NCBI GenBank assembly: GCA_009731375.1
Contig: BJOX01000352.1
Span: 79,337-120,274 of the forward strand
Reading direction: 5' to 3'
Source of the DNA: Paulinella micropora
Lineage: Eukaryota > Cercozoa > Imbricatea > Euglyphida
DNA: 40,938 nucleotides
The notes under the pieces: generated by a model
Databases searched by the model: none
What the model saw: only the letters and a program-made list of their open reading frames with translations
What the model was told of the DNA's origin: nothing
Position numbers and translations under genes: made by a program
Shown: positions 25,649 to 36,500 of the stretch, piece after piece
How positions within the stretch are numbered: the stretch's first letter is position 1
Layout of the letters: every line of letters starts with the position of its first letter

Positions 25649-26171
25649 TTACTGCTCGTCACGCATTTTCGAGGCCTGGTACTCTTCGATCATTCTGGCG
25701 GCCTGCATACAACCTATAACAGACAACAGCGGTTAACCACGCCCGGAAAACACGTCACTTACCATTCCAGTCGTTTCCGTACGACCTCCGCAATTCAGTG
25801 AGCCAGGGCCTCATCTGACCGCGAACCCCTCGTTCCCCAAAGTAGCAGTTGGCATTCGTGAAGTCCTCCCCGTAGACTGCGTCGATCTCGTCCGCGGTAC
25901 CGACAAGTAGAACTGCACCCTTGTACCACGATGACAGGCTGTTCTTGCTCAAGCGCTGGGCGATGCCCTTCATGTGGCGCGTCGTGTCATCCAGCTGGGC
26001 CTCGGGGATCCCGTTGAGCGCAGAGTAAATAATACTGGAAGTGGCCAGGGCATCGGTCTTGACCACGGGGTCGGTCTGCGTACCGTGCTCCACTGCATCG
26101 TTGAGGTGCGCGCCCGACTTCTCGTCGGTGGTAGTCGCCAGGCGCACGGGTCCTCGTTGTGGGGCGGCCAT
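25649..26171 (-). CDS. Spliced viral gene of unknown function, 157 aa
   Basis: Exon 1 (26171-25763) starts MAAPQRGPVRLATTTDEKSG and runs to RRSYGNDWN. Unspliced, it stops three codons later. A GTAAGT...TATAG intron (25762-25714) in phase 1 joins exon 2 (25713-25649), CMQAARMIEEYQASKMRDEQ. The protein is mostly helical with DTTRHMKGIAQRLSKNSLSS and YGEDFTNANCYFGERGVRG. Beyond the TAA, the next 90 bases (25648-25555) stay open in the same frame and end in an alternative frame as NKASNEPLGF, so a longer C-terminus lost to a nonsense or frame change is possible. Upstream: TTTAAAAAGTGC... spacer to the next gene. Confidence 0.55.
25714..25762 (-). other. Spliceosomal intron, 49 nt, in a viral gene
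   Basis: Minus-strand donor GTAAGT (25762-25757), branch-point-like GGTTAAC about 20 nt before the acceptor, and TTATAG acceptor ending at 25714. Removal keeps the reading frame and adds 20 helical codons. A second AG (TATGCAG, 7 nt on) would give a different frame with a stop after 14 codons. Same sequence at 23329-23377. Confidence 0.6.
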
Positions 26172-26224
26172 TGTTCTTCGTTTTGTTTAAAAAGTGCTAC
26201 CATAAAATAATTTTTTTTTTGTTG

Positions 26225-26488
26225 TTACTTGGCGCCGCTCAGGGCCGCTTCGCACTGCCTGGCCTGTTCGGGCGAGATTTTCAGCAGGATCTGTGCGTCC
26301 TGCACCTTGGGCGGCGGGAAAATCTTTTCAAGCGGTGCCTCCTCGACCGTGTTGTGCAGTGCCTCGAGCACTTTCTGTTCGGCCTGTGCCTCTTTCTGCC
26401 ACTTGCGGCCGGCCTGCCTCAGTTCCTTTTCGTTCAGTTTGCCTAGCGCTAGCGCGAGCTGCGGGTTGAAGCTCTGCAAGTGGTGCAT
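26225..26488 (-). CDS. Small helical protein, 87 aa
   Basis: Starts MHHLQSFNPQLALALGKLNE, charged helices (ELRQAGRKWQKEAQAEQKVL), a PPPKVQD linker and LLKISPEQARQCEAALSGAK at the end. Not recognised. It sits between the spliced gene and the coiled-coil gene on the same strand, with T/A runs on both sides; a fragment recurs at 23899-24142 between N gaps. Confidence 0.5.
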   Translation of the reverse strand: MHHLQSFNPQLALALGKLNEKELRQAGRKWQKEAQAEQKVLEALHNTVEEAPLEKIFPPPKVQDAQILLKISPEQARQCEAALSGAK

Positions 26489-26529
26489 CCCGGCTTTTTT
26501 ATGACAAACTTACAACAACAAAAAAAGAA

Positions 26530-29500
26530 TCAATTATTCTTTTGTTTCTTATTCGGCGCACTACTCGTTTCTGCCATGTCCTTTCTCTTGCTGTTTAGCT
26601 TCACGAGCTTGATACCGAGCTTGGACAAAACCTTGTGCCATTCCTTCATCAACTTCTTGCCCCTCCCACCCTCTGCCTGGATGCGCTCGGAGGCCTGGTT
26701 GATCATTTCGTGCAGCGTGTGCGATTTCTCGGCTGGGCCCACGGGTCCTTGGCTCCGTGTCTTGCGCTCCAGCAGCTCCTCTCAAACAACGGGACGGGGG
26801 GCTCCTCGTTGAGGCTGGTGACGAGCTTGTGGTCATGCCACTCGTCGGTGCCGTACGCCAGCGCCATTCGGACTACCTTGAGCCGCTCTTCAAAGGTTAG
26901 CTTCTGGCTGGTGAGAATTTGCACGTCCTTCTCAGGCAGCTTCCCTAGCTGGTCAGGGAAGATCTTGTAGTCCAGGTCCGCCTCCGTGCCCTTGGCAGTG
27001 GCGGTCAGCACCAAGTTGGCCAAGTACCTGACGGCCAGGTTGTCCTTGTACTTTTGCCTGTTCTCTNNNNNNNNNNGCTCCGTATTCAAAAACAGCGCCA
27101 CAGAATTTAATATTTTTTTGTTATTCATTCAGTTTACTGTCGAAGGGGCTGGGGTGTCTAGGTCTACTGCTGCTAGTGCGACAGAGGTGTTGCGGGCGTG
27201 CGCGATGGCCGCGGTTTGCGCCGTGATCAAGGCCAGCTCGGTGACGGGGTCGAGCCTCGTCATGCCGATGCAGGCCTTGAGTTTGGAGCGCTCGAGCAAG
27301 AAAAGCCACCGCTCGTTGGCAAAGCACTCGTCGGTCGTGCCGGCAATCTGGTAGCGCGTGCGGCTCGACACCAGGCGCTCGAGGCACGTCAGCCCTTGCT
27401 TCAGGGCCACGTTGGACATCTGGTCCNNNNNNNNNNATCCTTGAGGATGCTCTCGATGACGTGCTTCGTCCCCTCGCGCAAGAAGGCCTTGACCTCCTCG
27501 GGCTTGCCCCGGACTTTGTCGAGCAGCTCTCTGTCGTTGACGCCCATGCCCCGCTTGCGCATGGCCTCCAGGATGCCCACGCGCAGCATGTTCAGGCTCT
27601 CCCTCTCGTGGCCTGTGGGCAGAGTTTTCCCGTTCATGGCATAATACAAGAGTTCCTGCTCGGCTTGCTTGGTGTCCAGCTCTCTGTCACTGGCTGATTC
27701 CATGTCCATGGGCGCTGCATCCTTAAAGTACGCTTGGTTATTGTTGGCGCCTTGGCTATAGTCTGATCCTGCACCCCCGAGCCACGTCGAGTCGTCGCCG
27801 CCGCCGCCGGGCTGGCCCACGCCAAAGACTTTGCCAGCAGAGGGGTTGCTGCCGTAGGCCTCGTTGCCGGCCGCGACCAGCACGCCTGCGCCGCTCCTGT
27901 CGCTGTCCTCTACCCCTCCGTTGCCCTGACGACGCACCGGCCCGCCGACACCGGCGGCCACTCGGGCGGGCACGCCCGTGGCGGCGCCGACCGCGAGACC
28001 CCGTGACTGGAGCCAGCCTCTGGCAAACAGGCCCTGGAACAAGGCCTTGAAGCCGCTGACGATGCTGGGCTGTGTCACGAGGCCTTCGCTCACCGCCTGC
28101 CCCACGTCGGGCTGCTGAGTGAAGACGGGAACGACTTGGCTCTGCGCCCACTCCCAGGCCTTGTCCAGGCCGCTCCCCTGCGGGAAGCTGCCCTTCTCGC
28201 GCTCGAGCGTGTTCTTCATGAAGTCTACCATGCCCGACCACTTGACGAACGCGCTGAACTCCTCTGCGCTGGCCGTGTGCACCAGCCTCTTCTTTTCTTC
28301 GGGCGGCAGAGTGGGCGCCACGGCCTCTACCGCCGCTTCCTTGAGCTCGGTGACTTTCTGCTGTGCAGCAGTGGCCCGTTGTGCGAGCTCGCTGGCGCCC
28401 GAGACTTCCTTGGACTCCTTGTATTTCTTGATTTCTTCTTGGTGCCGCCTGATCTGGTCGAGGAGCTTTTGCTGGACGTTGTCTGCAGTCTTTCTGTCCT
28501 TCTGGAGCAGCGCGTTGGCCCTTTCCTTGTCAGCATGTTTTTTCTCGAGGGCGGCCTTCTGTTCCTCGGACTCTCGGAGCCGCTCGGTAAGCTGGCGCAG
28601 CCTGCCCTCGCTTGTCTGGCGCTCCTTGAGCAGGCGTTCCGCCTCCTTGACTTTGGCCGCGGCTTTCTCTGCCTTCTTGCCCTCCCGTGCTCTGGCCAGG
28701 GCGTCTTTCGCGCCCTTGAGCTCTTTCCTGAGTTTGAGGATTTCCTTGCTCTGTTTTTCGCTCTCGTGGCCCATTTGCATCACGGTCTCGTCCGCTTCCG
28801 CGATCGTGTCTGTGTTTATTTTCAGTCGTGCTCGGAGCTTCTCGGCTTGGCTGGCCAGCTTGTTGTAGGCATCGCTCGCTTCGGCCAGCGAGATCTCTTG
28901 CTGCGAGGTTTCGCGTGTCAAGCTGTCCACGTGCTGTTGCAGCGCTTCTCCTCCCTTGTTAGCAGCCTCCAGGTCTTGCTGCAGGTGGCGCTCGCGCGCT
29001 AGCGCCTCTTCCAGTGCCTGTGCGGCCTGTTTGTTTTCTGTTGTTAGCTGGTGGCGAGCCTCCTCGCTCGCTTTTTTAGCTCGCTGGGCCTCTGCGCCGA
29101 GCGACGCCACTTGCTCAAGTGCCGCGTCTGCCAGCGCCCTCTGCTCGCGCACGAGCCTCGCTTGTTGCTTGGAGTCGGTCTGCAATTGCTTGATCTCCGC
29201 TGCCTTGTGGCGGTCCTCTAGCAGCAGCTGGCGGTTGCGCCTGTATTCTCTGGCCCGTGCCTGGAGTTCCTGGTTGTGTTTATGGGCTTCTTGCAGTTCT
29301 TGTGCCAGCCTGGCGTCTTGGCCCTTTCCGCCTCGGTGTTGCCTTCTGCAGTCTGCAGACGGTCAGTGCTCTCCTTGAGTTGGGCCTGTAGCTGCTCGAT
29401 CTCGGTGTCCTTGAGCGTAATCTGGTCCAGGTACTCGCCCGCCAGGGCCTCTGCCTTTTTCTGTACACCCGCCTTGTCTGACTCCAGCCCCTGGTAGGCT

Positions 29501-30119
29501 TTTTTGGCTTCCAGCAGCTGCTTGTCCAGCGCGGCGGCCCGCTCGTTAATCTCCTGCAGCTTCTGATTAGTCTCAAACACCTGCCTGCTGGCATCCGCTG
29601 CATTGCGCGCTGTCTCGGCCGCTTGCTGCATGGCGATTTTTGCTTTTTGTTCCGCTTCCTCTACTTTGCCTTCCAGTTCCATCTTCTCTTCGCTGTACCC
29701 GAGCGTGGCCGCGTTCTTCTCTCTGAGTTCTGCCGCCAGCCCCGCGGCCGCCTGCTGTACGCTGGACGCCCTTTGCTCCGCCTCTTGTTTCTCCTGCTGA
29801 GCCTGCCGTTCGGCTTCCTTTGCGTCTTCCGCCTTCTGTCGCAGCTCGTCGTTGGCGCCCTTTGCCTGGGCTGCCAGTTGTTTAGCCGCTTCGGCCTCTC
29901 GCGCGGCCCTGTCGACCTCCGCTGCTTTCCGTGCCGCTTCTTGTCTTGCATTGTCTACGACTTTCTCCAGCCGTTCGTGGGCCAGCTTTTCTGCGCGAGC
30001 CACTTCGAGTGCGTAGTCCCTTTCTGTCTGCAGTATAACTATTTTCTGCTGGAGTATATTATAGTCATTCTGGAGGCCCTGGCCCGCTTGCTGCAGCTGG
30101 GCGATTCTCTTGTTTGCCT
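26530..30119 (-). CDS. Very long coiled-coil protein, broken and N-terminally truncated
   Basis: The minus strand is open for coiled-coil sequence from 30119 (no start; EANKRIAQLQQAGQGLQ) through ARAEKLAHERLEKVVDNARQ, a frameshift near 29325 at a GGG run, then heptad-rich sequence to about 28300. A Gly-rich linker region follows (28000-27750), then NGKTLPTGHERESLN and AFLREGTKHVIESILKD up to the gap at 27436. After the misplaced piece 27077-27426 it resumes at 27066 (ENRQKYKDNLAVRYLANLVL) and has a second frameshift near 26775. It ends KRKDMAETSSAPNKKQKNN, basic, at 26530. At least about 1,070 residues. Possibly a scaffold, tape-measure-like or tether protein of the virion. The 5' end is lost at the arm junction. 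Confidence 0.55.
27077..27426. repeat. Misplaced 350-bp fragment between N gaps
   Basis: Equal to 24799-25148 and to 22414-22763 (part of the NLS gene and its downstream spacer), with 10 Ns on each side (27067-27076, 27427-27436). It interrupts the coiled-coil gene, whose frame sense continues across it. Almost certainly an assembly artefact. Confidence 0.85.
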
Positions 30120-30120
30120 C
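30119..30120. other. Core/right-arm junction truncating two genes
   Basis: Left of it the coiled-coil gene runs leftward without a start; right of it the penton gene runs rightward without a start. Identity with the left arm begins at 30120 (CTGTACCT...). No N gap. Confidence 0.8.
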
Positions 30121-30755
30121 TGTACCTGACCAGCACGGACACGGGCAACGTGACCATCACGATCCCGTCACAGAATTACACCGGGGAGACCCTGGCTGAC
30201 GCGCTGCAGAGTTTGCTGATCAACGAAGGGTACGTGCAGCCCGGGCAGACGATCGGCATCACATACCTCGATACCCACCTCAAGCTACAGTTTACGTTGA
30301 GCGCCGGTGCAGAGTTCGGGATCTACTGCAGGCAATCCGACAAGGACAGCGCGCACGCGGTGCTCGGCTTCGAGACTTCGGCCCAGGACGTGGAGATCCA
30401 GCTGATGCAGGGGCAGACCAGGGTCTTGCCAAACGTGGTGGCGCTGGGCCTGCCGACCAGCCTTGGCATCCGGATCAAGGAGTGCTCGAGTCTGGCCTAC
30501 TCGGTCGGTGGCTTCTACGAAGTGTGGAACGGCAACAGCGTCACGCGCGGCACCAAGGATCACTCGGCCAGCCTGATCATTCCATTCTTGGCCTCGAGCG
30601 GTGGCTACCAGTCTAGCGCCCAGGACAGGCACGACCAGCACGTCTACTTTCCTAGCCCGACCAAGTATCTCAACATCCAGGTCGTGTCGCCGGACACGCG
30701 CGACAAGGTTGACCTCAATGGAGCAGACTGGGAAATGCTGCTGAGCAAGGCGTGA
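30120..30755 (+). pseudogene. Penton protein, truncated copy (right arm)
   Basis: Carries the last 211 or so codons of the penton gene (YLTSTDTGNV to EMLLSKA) and lacks the first ~62, including the VPNALYNV region. One residue differs from the full copy (QLMQGQ here, QLTQGQ there), among other base changes. It has no native promoter or start, so it is unlikely to be functional. Confidence 0.75.
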
Positions 30756-30811
30756 TTTTTTTTAAATCTTCATGAGAAGAGAAGATATAGAGAAAGCGAG
30801 AAAAAAACGAT

Positions 30812-31180
30812 ATGTCCGGTCGTGGCCCCCGATCCGATATCAAACGTCGTGTAGCTAGTGCCAGAGCGGCTTACGGACGACCCAATCCCGGGCCACGCAG
30901 GAGAGCACCAGCATCAGCGGCAGCGGCAGCGGCAGCAGCACCGCCACCGGACCAAGTCGATCAGCACCACCACGACCCAGTCGAGTACACGCGCTACCTG
31001 CTGGCCCTGACCAAGAAGAAGAAGAAGAGCAGCTCCGGTGTGCCGGCCTTCAAGCCAAAAGCGGCCAGGCGAAAAAGAAGAAGAAGACGAAAATTTAAAT
31101 CTTGTCACAAACTTTCTTTTAACAGACGAAAAAAGAAGGATGGACGAGAAAGTCGTGATGCCGCAGGAGGACTCGCATGA
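30812..31180 (+). CDS. Small basic protein (right copy)
   Basis: Same as 14792-15160: MSGRGPRSDIKRRV, Ala run, poly-Lys and poly-Arg blocks. The ATG is preceded by GAGAAAAAAACGAT. The C-terminus after the poly-Arg block is uncertain. Confidence 0.5.
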   Translation: MSGRGPRSDIKRRVASARAAYGRPNPGPRRRAPASAAAAAAAAPPPDQVDQHHHDPVEYTRYLLALTKKKKKSSSGVPAFKPKAARRKRRRRRKFKSCHKLSFNRRKKKDGRESRDAAGGLA

Positions 31181-31802
31181 CTCGGATGACTCGGACGTAA
31201 AGCGAGAGGAAGAAAAATGGTCCTCGCGCCACGAGTCTTATTTTGCCAGCGTGGTGGACGAATGCGCGCTGCACGCGCGCCTCAACAACTCAGCTGGTTA
31301 TTTTTACTACAACAAGTTCCTAATCGTCGGGCTGCTGGCTACGATAGTGCCGGCGATCTGCTCCGTTATCGTCGGCAACTTCGGCTTCAAGGCGTGCGAA
31401 GCGGGCCGGGCGGGCTACGACTGGGTGTCTGTCACTTGCCTGATCCTGGTGGCCATCATCTCCGGCATCAACAGCTTTTTCAACTTTGGGCAAAAAGCAG
31501 AGCGCCACTTCTCCTGTGAGATCCTGTTCGAGATGGTCAAAAACGAGTTATCAGTCGAAATGGCCAAGAAGAGGCGCTTTAGATTAGCAGCGGACGTGCT
31601 GCTGGTCAAGATTACCATGGCCCTGGAGAAAGTGCGTTCGAACGAGCAGGTCATACCAGCAGTAGTGTTGTGGGCGCACCGTATGGACCGCAAGAAGCTG
31701 GCCAAAGCCCGCGCACAGGTGGTAACGAGCGGAGATCCGGTCAGGATTCACCGGGGCACTCCTGTGACGCTGGGCATGCATTTAATCCCAATGCCTACAT
31801 GA
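31140..31802 (+). CDS. SLATT-like two-TM membrane protein (right copy)
   Basis: 220 residues, same protein as 14170-14832. The start at MDEKVV is supported by the AAATTTAAAT run at 31092-31101, which would be its promoter. Keeping this frame intact in both arms, while neighbours have frameshifts, suggests it was conserved late. Confidence 0.55.
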   Translation: MDEKVVMPQEDSHDSDDSDVKREEEKWSSRHESYFASVVDECALHARLNNSAGYFYYNKFLIVGLLATIVPAICSVIVGNFGFKACEAGRAGYDWVSVTCLILVAIISGINSFFNFGQKAERHFSCEILFEMVKNELSVEMAKKRRFRLAADVLLVKITMALEKVRSNEQVIPAVVLWAHRMDRKKLAKARAQVVTSGDPVRIHRGTPVTLGMHLIPMPT

Positions 31803-32134
31803 CCGTGCAGACCTTGGGACACAGCTCGCAGCAGTTGGAAGCGAGGGCTGCCTTCACGAGCTCCCAGATGACATCGACCACTGGCGGGATCAGCTTGTCC
31901 ACGTTGTCGTCGGGACACAAGTCCACGAGCACGGACAAGAGGATCTGCTTCTCGCCAGTATGATTAGTATAGAGAGCAAGGTACTTGACCGTGGACAATG
32001 AGCTGCGGCACTGACTGCCAACTGAAATCGCTGTATGTCCGCTTGAGCTCGAGTGCGAGCTCGTGCGAGGTTACGGTGATGGACTCTTGTGATGAGGGCA
32101 TCAGCCGTTGTTCGGTCTTGCGTCTTTGCAACAT
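31795..32134 (-). pseudogene. Small unknown protein, frame switch (right copy)
   Basis: Counterpart of 13838-14177 with the same two overlapping frames (MLQRRKTEQR... then VKYLALYTNH...) and the same switch point. Few base differences from the left copy. Convergent with the SLATT-like gene. Confidence 0.45.
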
Positions 32135-32181
32135 GTTCTTTGTTTTGTTTGCGCCACAAGAAAAAAATAAATCCTCTTTCC

Positions 32182-32193
32182 TTTAGTATTAAA
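32182..32193 (+). promoter_or_regulatory. TTTAGTATTAAA promoter-like motif
   Basis: 44 bases before the ribonucleotide reductase ATG at 32238, with no gap in between; the clean version of the left-arm motif. The spacer also holds an ATG at 32199 in another frame. Confidence 0.5.
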
Positions 32194-32237
32194 AGAGGGA
32201 TGGCCTTGCTGAAACTGGACAATAGGCAGCTGAACGA

Positions 32238-33213
32238 ATGGATACTGAAGAGAAACTGCTCGTGCCGGAAGAATCGCGGTTTTGTCTCTTTCCCATCAGG
32301 CGCCCGGACCTGTATTCATTCTATGAAGCTTCCCTGCGCTCGTTCTGGACAGCAGATGAGCTAGACCTAAGCAGGGAACAGGCCGATTTCAAGAAGCTGA
32401 GTGCGGACGAACAGCATTTTATTAAGATGGTGCTAGGTTTTTTTGCTAGCTCGGACGGCATCATTCAAGAGAACCTGGCCGCCAATTTCTTGGCCGAAGT
32501 GCAATATTCTGAAGCTAGACTTTTATTCTTACCAGATCTTTAACGAGGCCGAACACTCGCGGACCTACAGCTTGTTGATCGACACGATCATCAGCGACCA
32601 GCAAGAGGAGGACAAGCTGTTCAATGCGATCACGCAGGTCCCGACCGTCGCACAAAAGGCAAAGTGGGCGCTACAGTGGCTCAGCCCGGCCCGGTCTTCG
32701 TTTGCCGAGCACCTGGTGGCGTTCGCTTGTGTGGAACTTGTCCAGTTCGCCTCTTCTTTCGCCTCCATCTTTTGGCTGAAACAAAAGCACCCGGGCCTGC
32801 TGCAAGGCCTGTGCACTTCGAACGAGTTTATTGCTCGGGACGAGACACAGCACGGCCTGTTCGCGTGCCACTTGTACAAGCACCACGTGTCGAAGAAGCT
32901 GCAGATGTCGCGCATTTTCCAGATCGTGGCCGGCTGTGTCGAGGTCGAGCGAAGGTTCATCAGCGAGTCGCTGCCGGTGGCCTTGTTGGGCCTGAACGCC
33001 ACGCTGATGGAGCGGTACGTCGAGTTCGTGGCGGACGGCCTGCTGCAGAACTTGGGCCTGAGCGAAAAGCTGTACGGAGTGGCCAAGCGCCCGCTGCCGT
33101 TCATGGAACAACTGAGCGTGGTGGGCAAGACCAACTTTTTCGAGAAAAGAGTGAGCGAGTACGCGCGGGCGCCGGCCAAGGAGCCGGAATGGGGCCTAGA
33201 CAAAAACTTCTAG
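32238..33213 (+). pseudogene. Ribonucleotide reductase small subunit R2, frameshifted (right copy)
   Basis: Same protein as the left copy: 32238-32543 for the first part, continuing in another frame within 32443-33213. The switch falls near 32510-32530, after AEVQYSEAR. Substitutions against the left copy include Glu for Lys near residue 130 (QQEEDKLF versus QQEKDKLF). All major R2 blocks are present on both sides of the switch. Confidence 0.85.
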
Positions 33214-33497
33214 CCATTGATGGTGTCGGGCAGCATCTCCACGACCGTCTCATCTAGTGCCATTTCGGCCTCGGCGGCCGCGCGGGCGGCTGCCTCGGCT
33301 GCTGCCGCCTCTGCTTCCTCTTGTTGTTGGATGAGCGTCTTAACTTGCTCGCGCATCACCTTGCAATCACAAACCTTTTCACAGAGCGCAATCTGCAGCT
33401 GTAACTTCTCTCGTTCGACTGCCAGGATCCGGCGGCGGGCCAGGCAGGCGGCCAGCTCGTTCTCGTTTTCAGCTAGTGCTTGTCGCAACGCGTCCAT
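33210..33497 (-). CDS. Small helical protein, 95 aa (right copy, intact)
   Basis: Intact version of the gene that carries a stop in the left arm. MDALRQALAENENELAACLA, Cys-containing middle (ALCEKVCDCKVMREQVK), Gln/Glu/Ala-rich helix and ending MLPDTING. Likely a coiled coil. TTTTTAATTAAAAAG lies directly upstream. Function unknown. Confidence 0.55.
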   Translation of the reverse strand: MDALRQALAENENELAACLARRRILAVEREKLQLQIALCEKVCDCKVMREQVKTLIQQQEEAEAAAAEAAARAAAEAEMALDETVVEMLPDTING

Positions 33498-33537
33498 TTC
33501 TTTTTAATTAAAAAATACAGACTCGAAGGAAAAAAAA

Positions 33538-36500
33538 TCAGCCCGGAATCTCGGTAATGGTCACTCTGCCTCTCGAATAAGCAGTCGAACCGCCGATGAC
33601 AAAGCTCCACGTGACAGCACCCTGTGTGTCGCCATAAGCCTCGAACCAGATATACTCATTTGCTGCCACTTCCATGATACCTGACAGGCTAGCAATGGAT
33701 AACTTCCCGCTGCTGTAGAGCCCATTAGCGCCCCCTCCTGCATGAAAATTGTATTCTGTTGATTGCGTGCTGGTGCCCGAGGCGGGTCTCGCTGCATTCC
33801 TTTCGACCCATATTTCGTAATAGGCGCCACTGGTCGGCAGGTTGTTGGTAGGGTTGGCCGAGGTGGTAAACTTGAATGAGCCAGTGATAAGCCACTTTCT
33901 GGGCATGCCGGACGTGTTCTGCCAGGTCGTGAAGCCGTTGGCATGGCTTAGGCGATGTTGCCGTATATGGGCGCCAGCCTCACTGCGCCGTCGACTGGGA
34001 CCTTTCTGGAAGCTCCACTGGCGACAGTGACGACCGTGTCACTCGTCAGCCAGTGGCCACGGTCCCAGGTGCCCAGTTCGAACTCGCCGAGGTCGTTGAT
34101 TTGGAGCACGCGGTCCGTGCCGGCAGAGGGTAGCGCGGTCGGCAGCTTCAGCGTGTTTTTGCCGCACATGATCGAATCCACGCCCGCGAGGCCCGTGGCA
34201 TTGACCGACACGCCCTCGGACTCAACGACGGGCGCAAAGGTCCCCACAGCGGCCTGGGTACTCGAATTTGTCGAAGTGACAATAAACCGGTGGTAGTAAT
34301 AGAACGCGGTCGAAGCGGGCGCGCTCGAGTTCAGGGTCTGTAACGTCGTGGTAAAAGAGAAGTTACCGGACCAGACCAGTGTCCAGGTACTGCCAGTGTC
34401 CGACCCCGCCAACGTGAAGCTTTTGGTTGAGCTACTGAGAGAAGAGGTATTAGTCAACGCGAAGCTCGTGATTCTGTAACGGCGCCGCTGGTGCTGGAGC
34501 GTAAAGTGTTCGCCGTACACGTTGCTGCCGCCTACGTTGGTAACGGCGTTGTTTGTTGTGTTGATACTCCCGTCCGAGTTGTAGTTGCCGATGCTAGTCC
34601 AGCCATTGGCAGCGACACCGTCGAAAACTCTGTAGCTCTCTTGGCCTACAACTGCAGAAGAGTGGCTGAGCACCCAGTTAGGGTCTGTGGTAGGCGTATA
34701 GGCCGACATGGAAGTCCAGGTCGGCAGCGTCACTGAGCCAGAAGTCACGACCGTGGTGGAAGTGCTCTGGGTCACCATCTGCCCTGCAGAAGTCAGGCTC
34801 AGAACGGCGGTCTGGGCCGGCGCGGATGCTAACTGAGTGAATAACGAGCTGGCCGCCCCGGTGGCAAGCTGACCAGTCGAGTCGAGCGTCACCAAAGACG
34901 TCGAGCCGGGCAGGCTAGCAGGCACTCTGACAGAAGAGGCGGCTAGCTGCCCTCCGCTTGACACGGAGACGAAGGACGTGTTGGACGGCAGCGCACTGGG
35001 CAGGCTCAGCGCAACCGTCCCGGTGCTCGCAATCGTAGAGGTGCCGATCGTCAGCGGCGACGTATGTGTGTGTGAGTCCACGTAGGCCTTGTTGGTGGCG
35101 TCAGTGCTGGCTAGCGGCGCCGAGATGTTCTTGAACGAGAAGTACGAGGTGTAGTCGAAACCAAAGTGGTTAATTGCACAAAAGCTGACTTCCTCCTCCC
35201 TTCATGGAAGCAACCACGATGGCCACGTACCGGGCGGCCCTGGCGTTGTCGGTCGGCGCGAAGGTGATGAAACTGCCATCGATAAAAGTATACGAGCCAG
35301 TGTGCCACAGCGCCCAGGTATTGCCGTCTAACGACGTGCCCACCTGCTATGTCTTTGGCGATTTATCCAGACCACTGGACTGGGCTTGCAGGTAGTACTG
35401 CTGCAGGACGGCTCCAGTGCCAAAATCTAGCTGGAGCCACTCGCCTGGGTACGCTACACCCGAAATTTAAACGTCTTGCTGGAACAGGAGGTGTAGGCGC
35501 CGCTCGTGGCATTGTAGGTACTAGTGTTGCTTTGCCAGGAAAAGTTCGAGCCCGTAATACTATTGAAGCCGTCGTACGCATTGCCGCTCCCGGAAGTGGA
35601 CCCACTCGCGACCAGGCCGTTCCAGTTGTTGCTCGTCATGCTGTCGGGCTTCTTCACGTACGGAGTGGATACAAGGCTCAGACCGTGGGAGATAGCCTGG
35701 TCCCCGTGCTGCAGCGCGCCGTCGGAGCCCAGCGGCACCAAGCTCGTGCTGCTTGGCAGGGCGGTTGGCAGCTTGAGTGCAGAAGTACCAGACGCCGGAG
35801 CGGAAAGGGTGCTTGTGCCTCCAGCCCCGCTGAGTGGCGAGCTAGCAGCCCCTGTCGCTAGCTGGCCGCTGGAGTCGAGTGTTACTAGCGAAGCACTTCC
35901 TGGCAGCGTTGTCGGCAGCTTGAGTGCAGAAGAGCCAGAGGCTGGAGCTGAAAGAGTGCTGGTGCCTCCCGCCCCGCTGAGTGATAGCGAGCTGGCAGCG
36001 TCTGTCGCGAGCTGGCCACCGGAGTCGAGTGTCAGCAGCGCCGTACTGCCTGGCAGGGCGGTTGGTAGCCTGATCGAAGAAGAGCCGGAAGCTGGGGATG
36101 AAAGTGTACTGGTACCTCCAGCCCCACTGAGTGACAACGAGCTGGCAGCAGCGGCTACAAAGTTAGGTTTCAGCTCTGCGCAACGTACCCAGCGGGCAGC
36201 ACTATTTCCTCCAGGGGTAGATCTTTTCGATGACCCAGCGATGGACTCTGAAGTAATTAGTAGCATCATACGAAGTGGTGAGTGTAAACGTCCTCAAAAC
36301 CTCATTTACTGCCCAAGAAGGGATGCTGGTGTTCTGGTACAGCACCGTCCAGTTAGTGGGAGGGTCGGCAGCGTCGTTCGAGCCTAGTATCGCAAGACTT
36401 TTTGGCCAGGTTGCATATAATCCAGTTGAATCCCCAACATAAACACGAGGGTACAAATCAAAACTCGACAGCAGCATCCGCGCACCATCAGAGCGACGCA

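Larger units (their letters stand above)
23517..25891. repeat. Duplicated block, probable assembly artefact
   Basis: 23517-23858 equals 21427-21768 and 24153-25891 equals 21768-23506. Between them, flanked by 10-N gaps at 23859 and 24143, lies 23869-24142, equal to 26195-26468. Exact identity, breaks at Ns and the interruption of one gene by a piece of another make a scaffold error much more likely than biology. Broken gene copies inside: 23552-23858 and 24153-24281 (N-terminal TM protein) and 23899-24142 (small helical protein). Confidence 0.8.

Noticed and set aside
28119-30129. Long plus-strand open frames opposite the coiled-coil gene
   Set aside because: They are Leu/Ser/Cys-rich shadows of a GC-rich Lys/Glu/Ala gene; the minus strand has heptads and charged composition.
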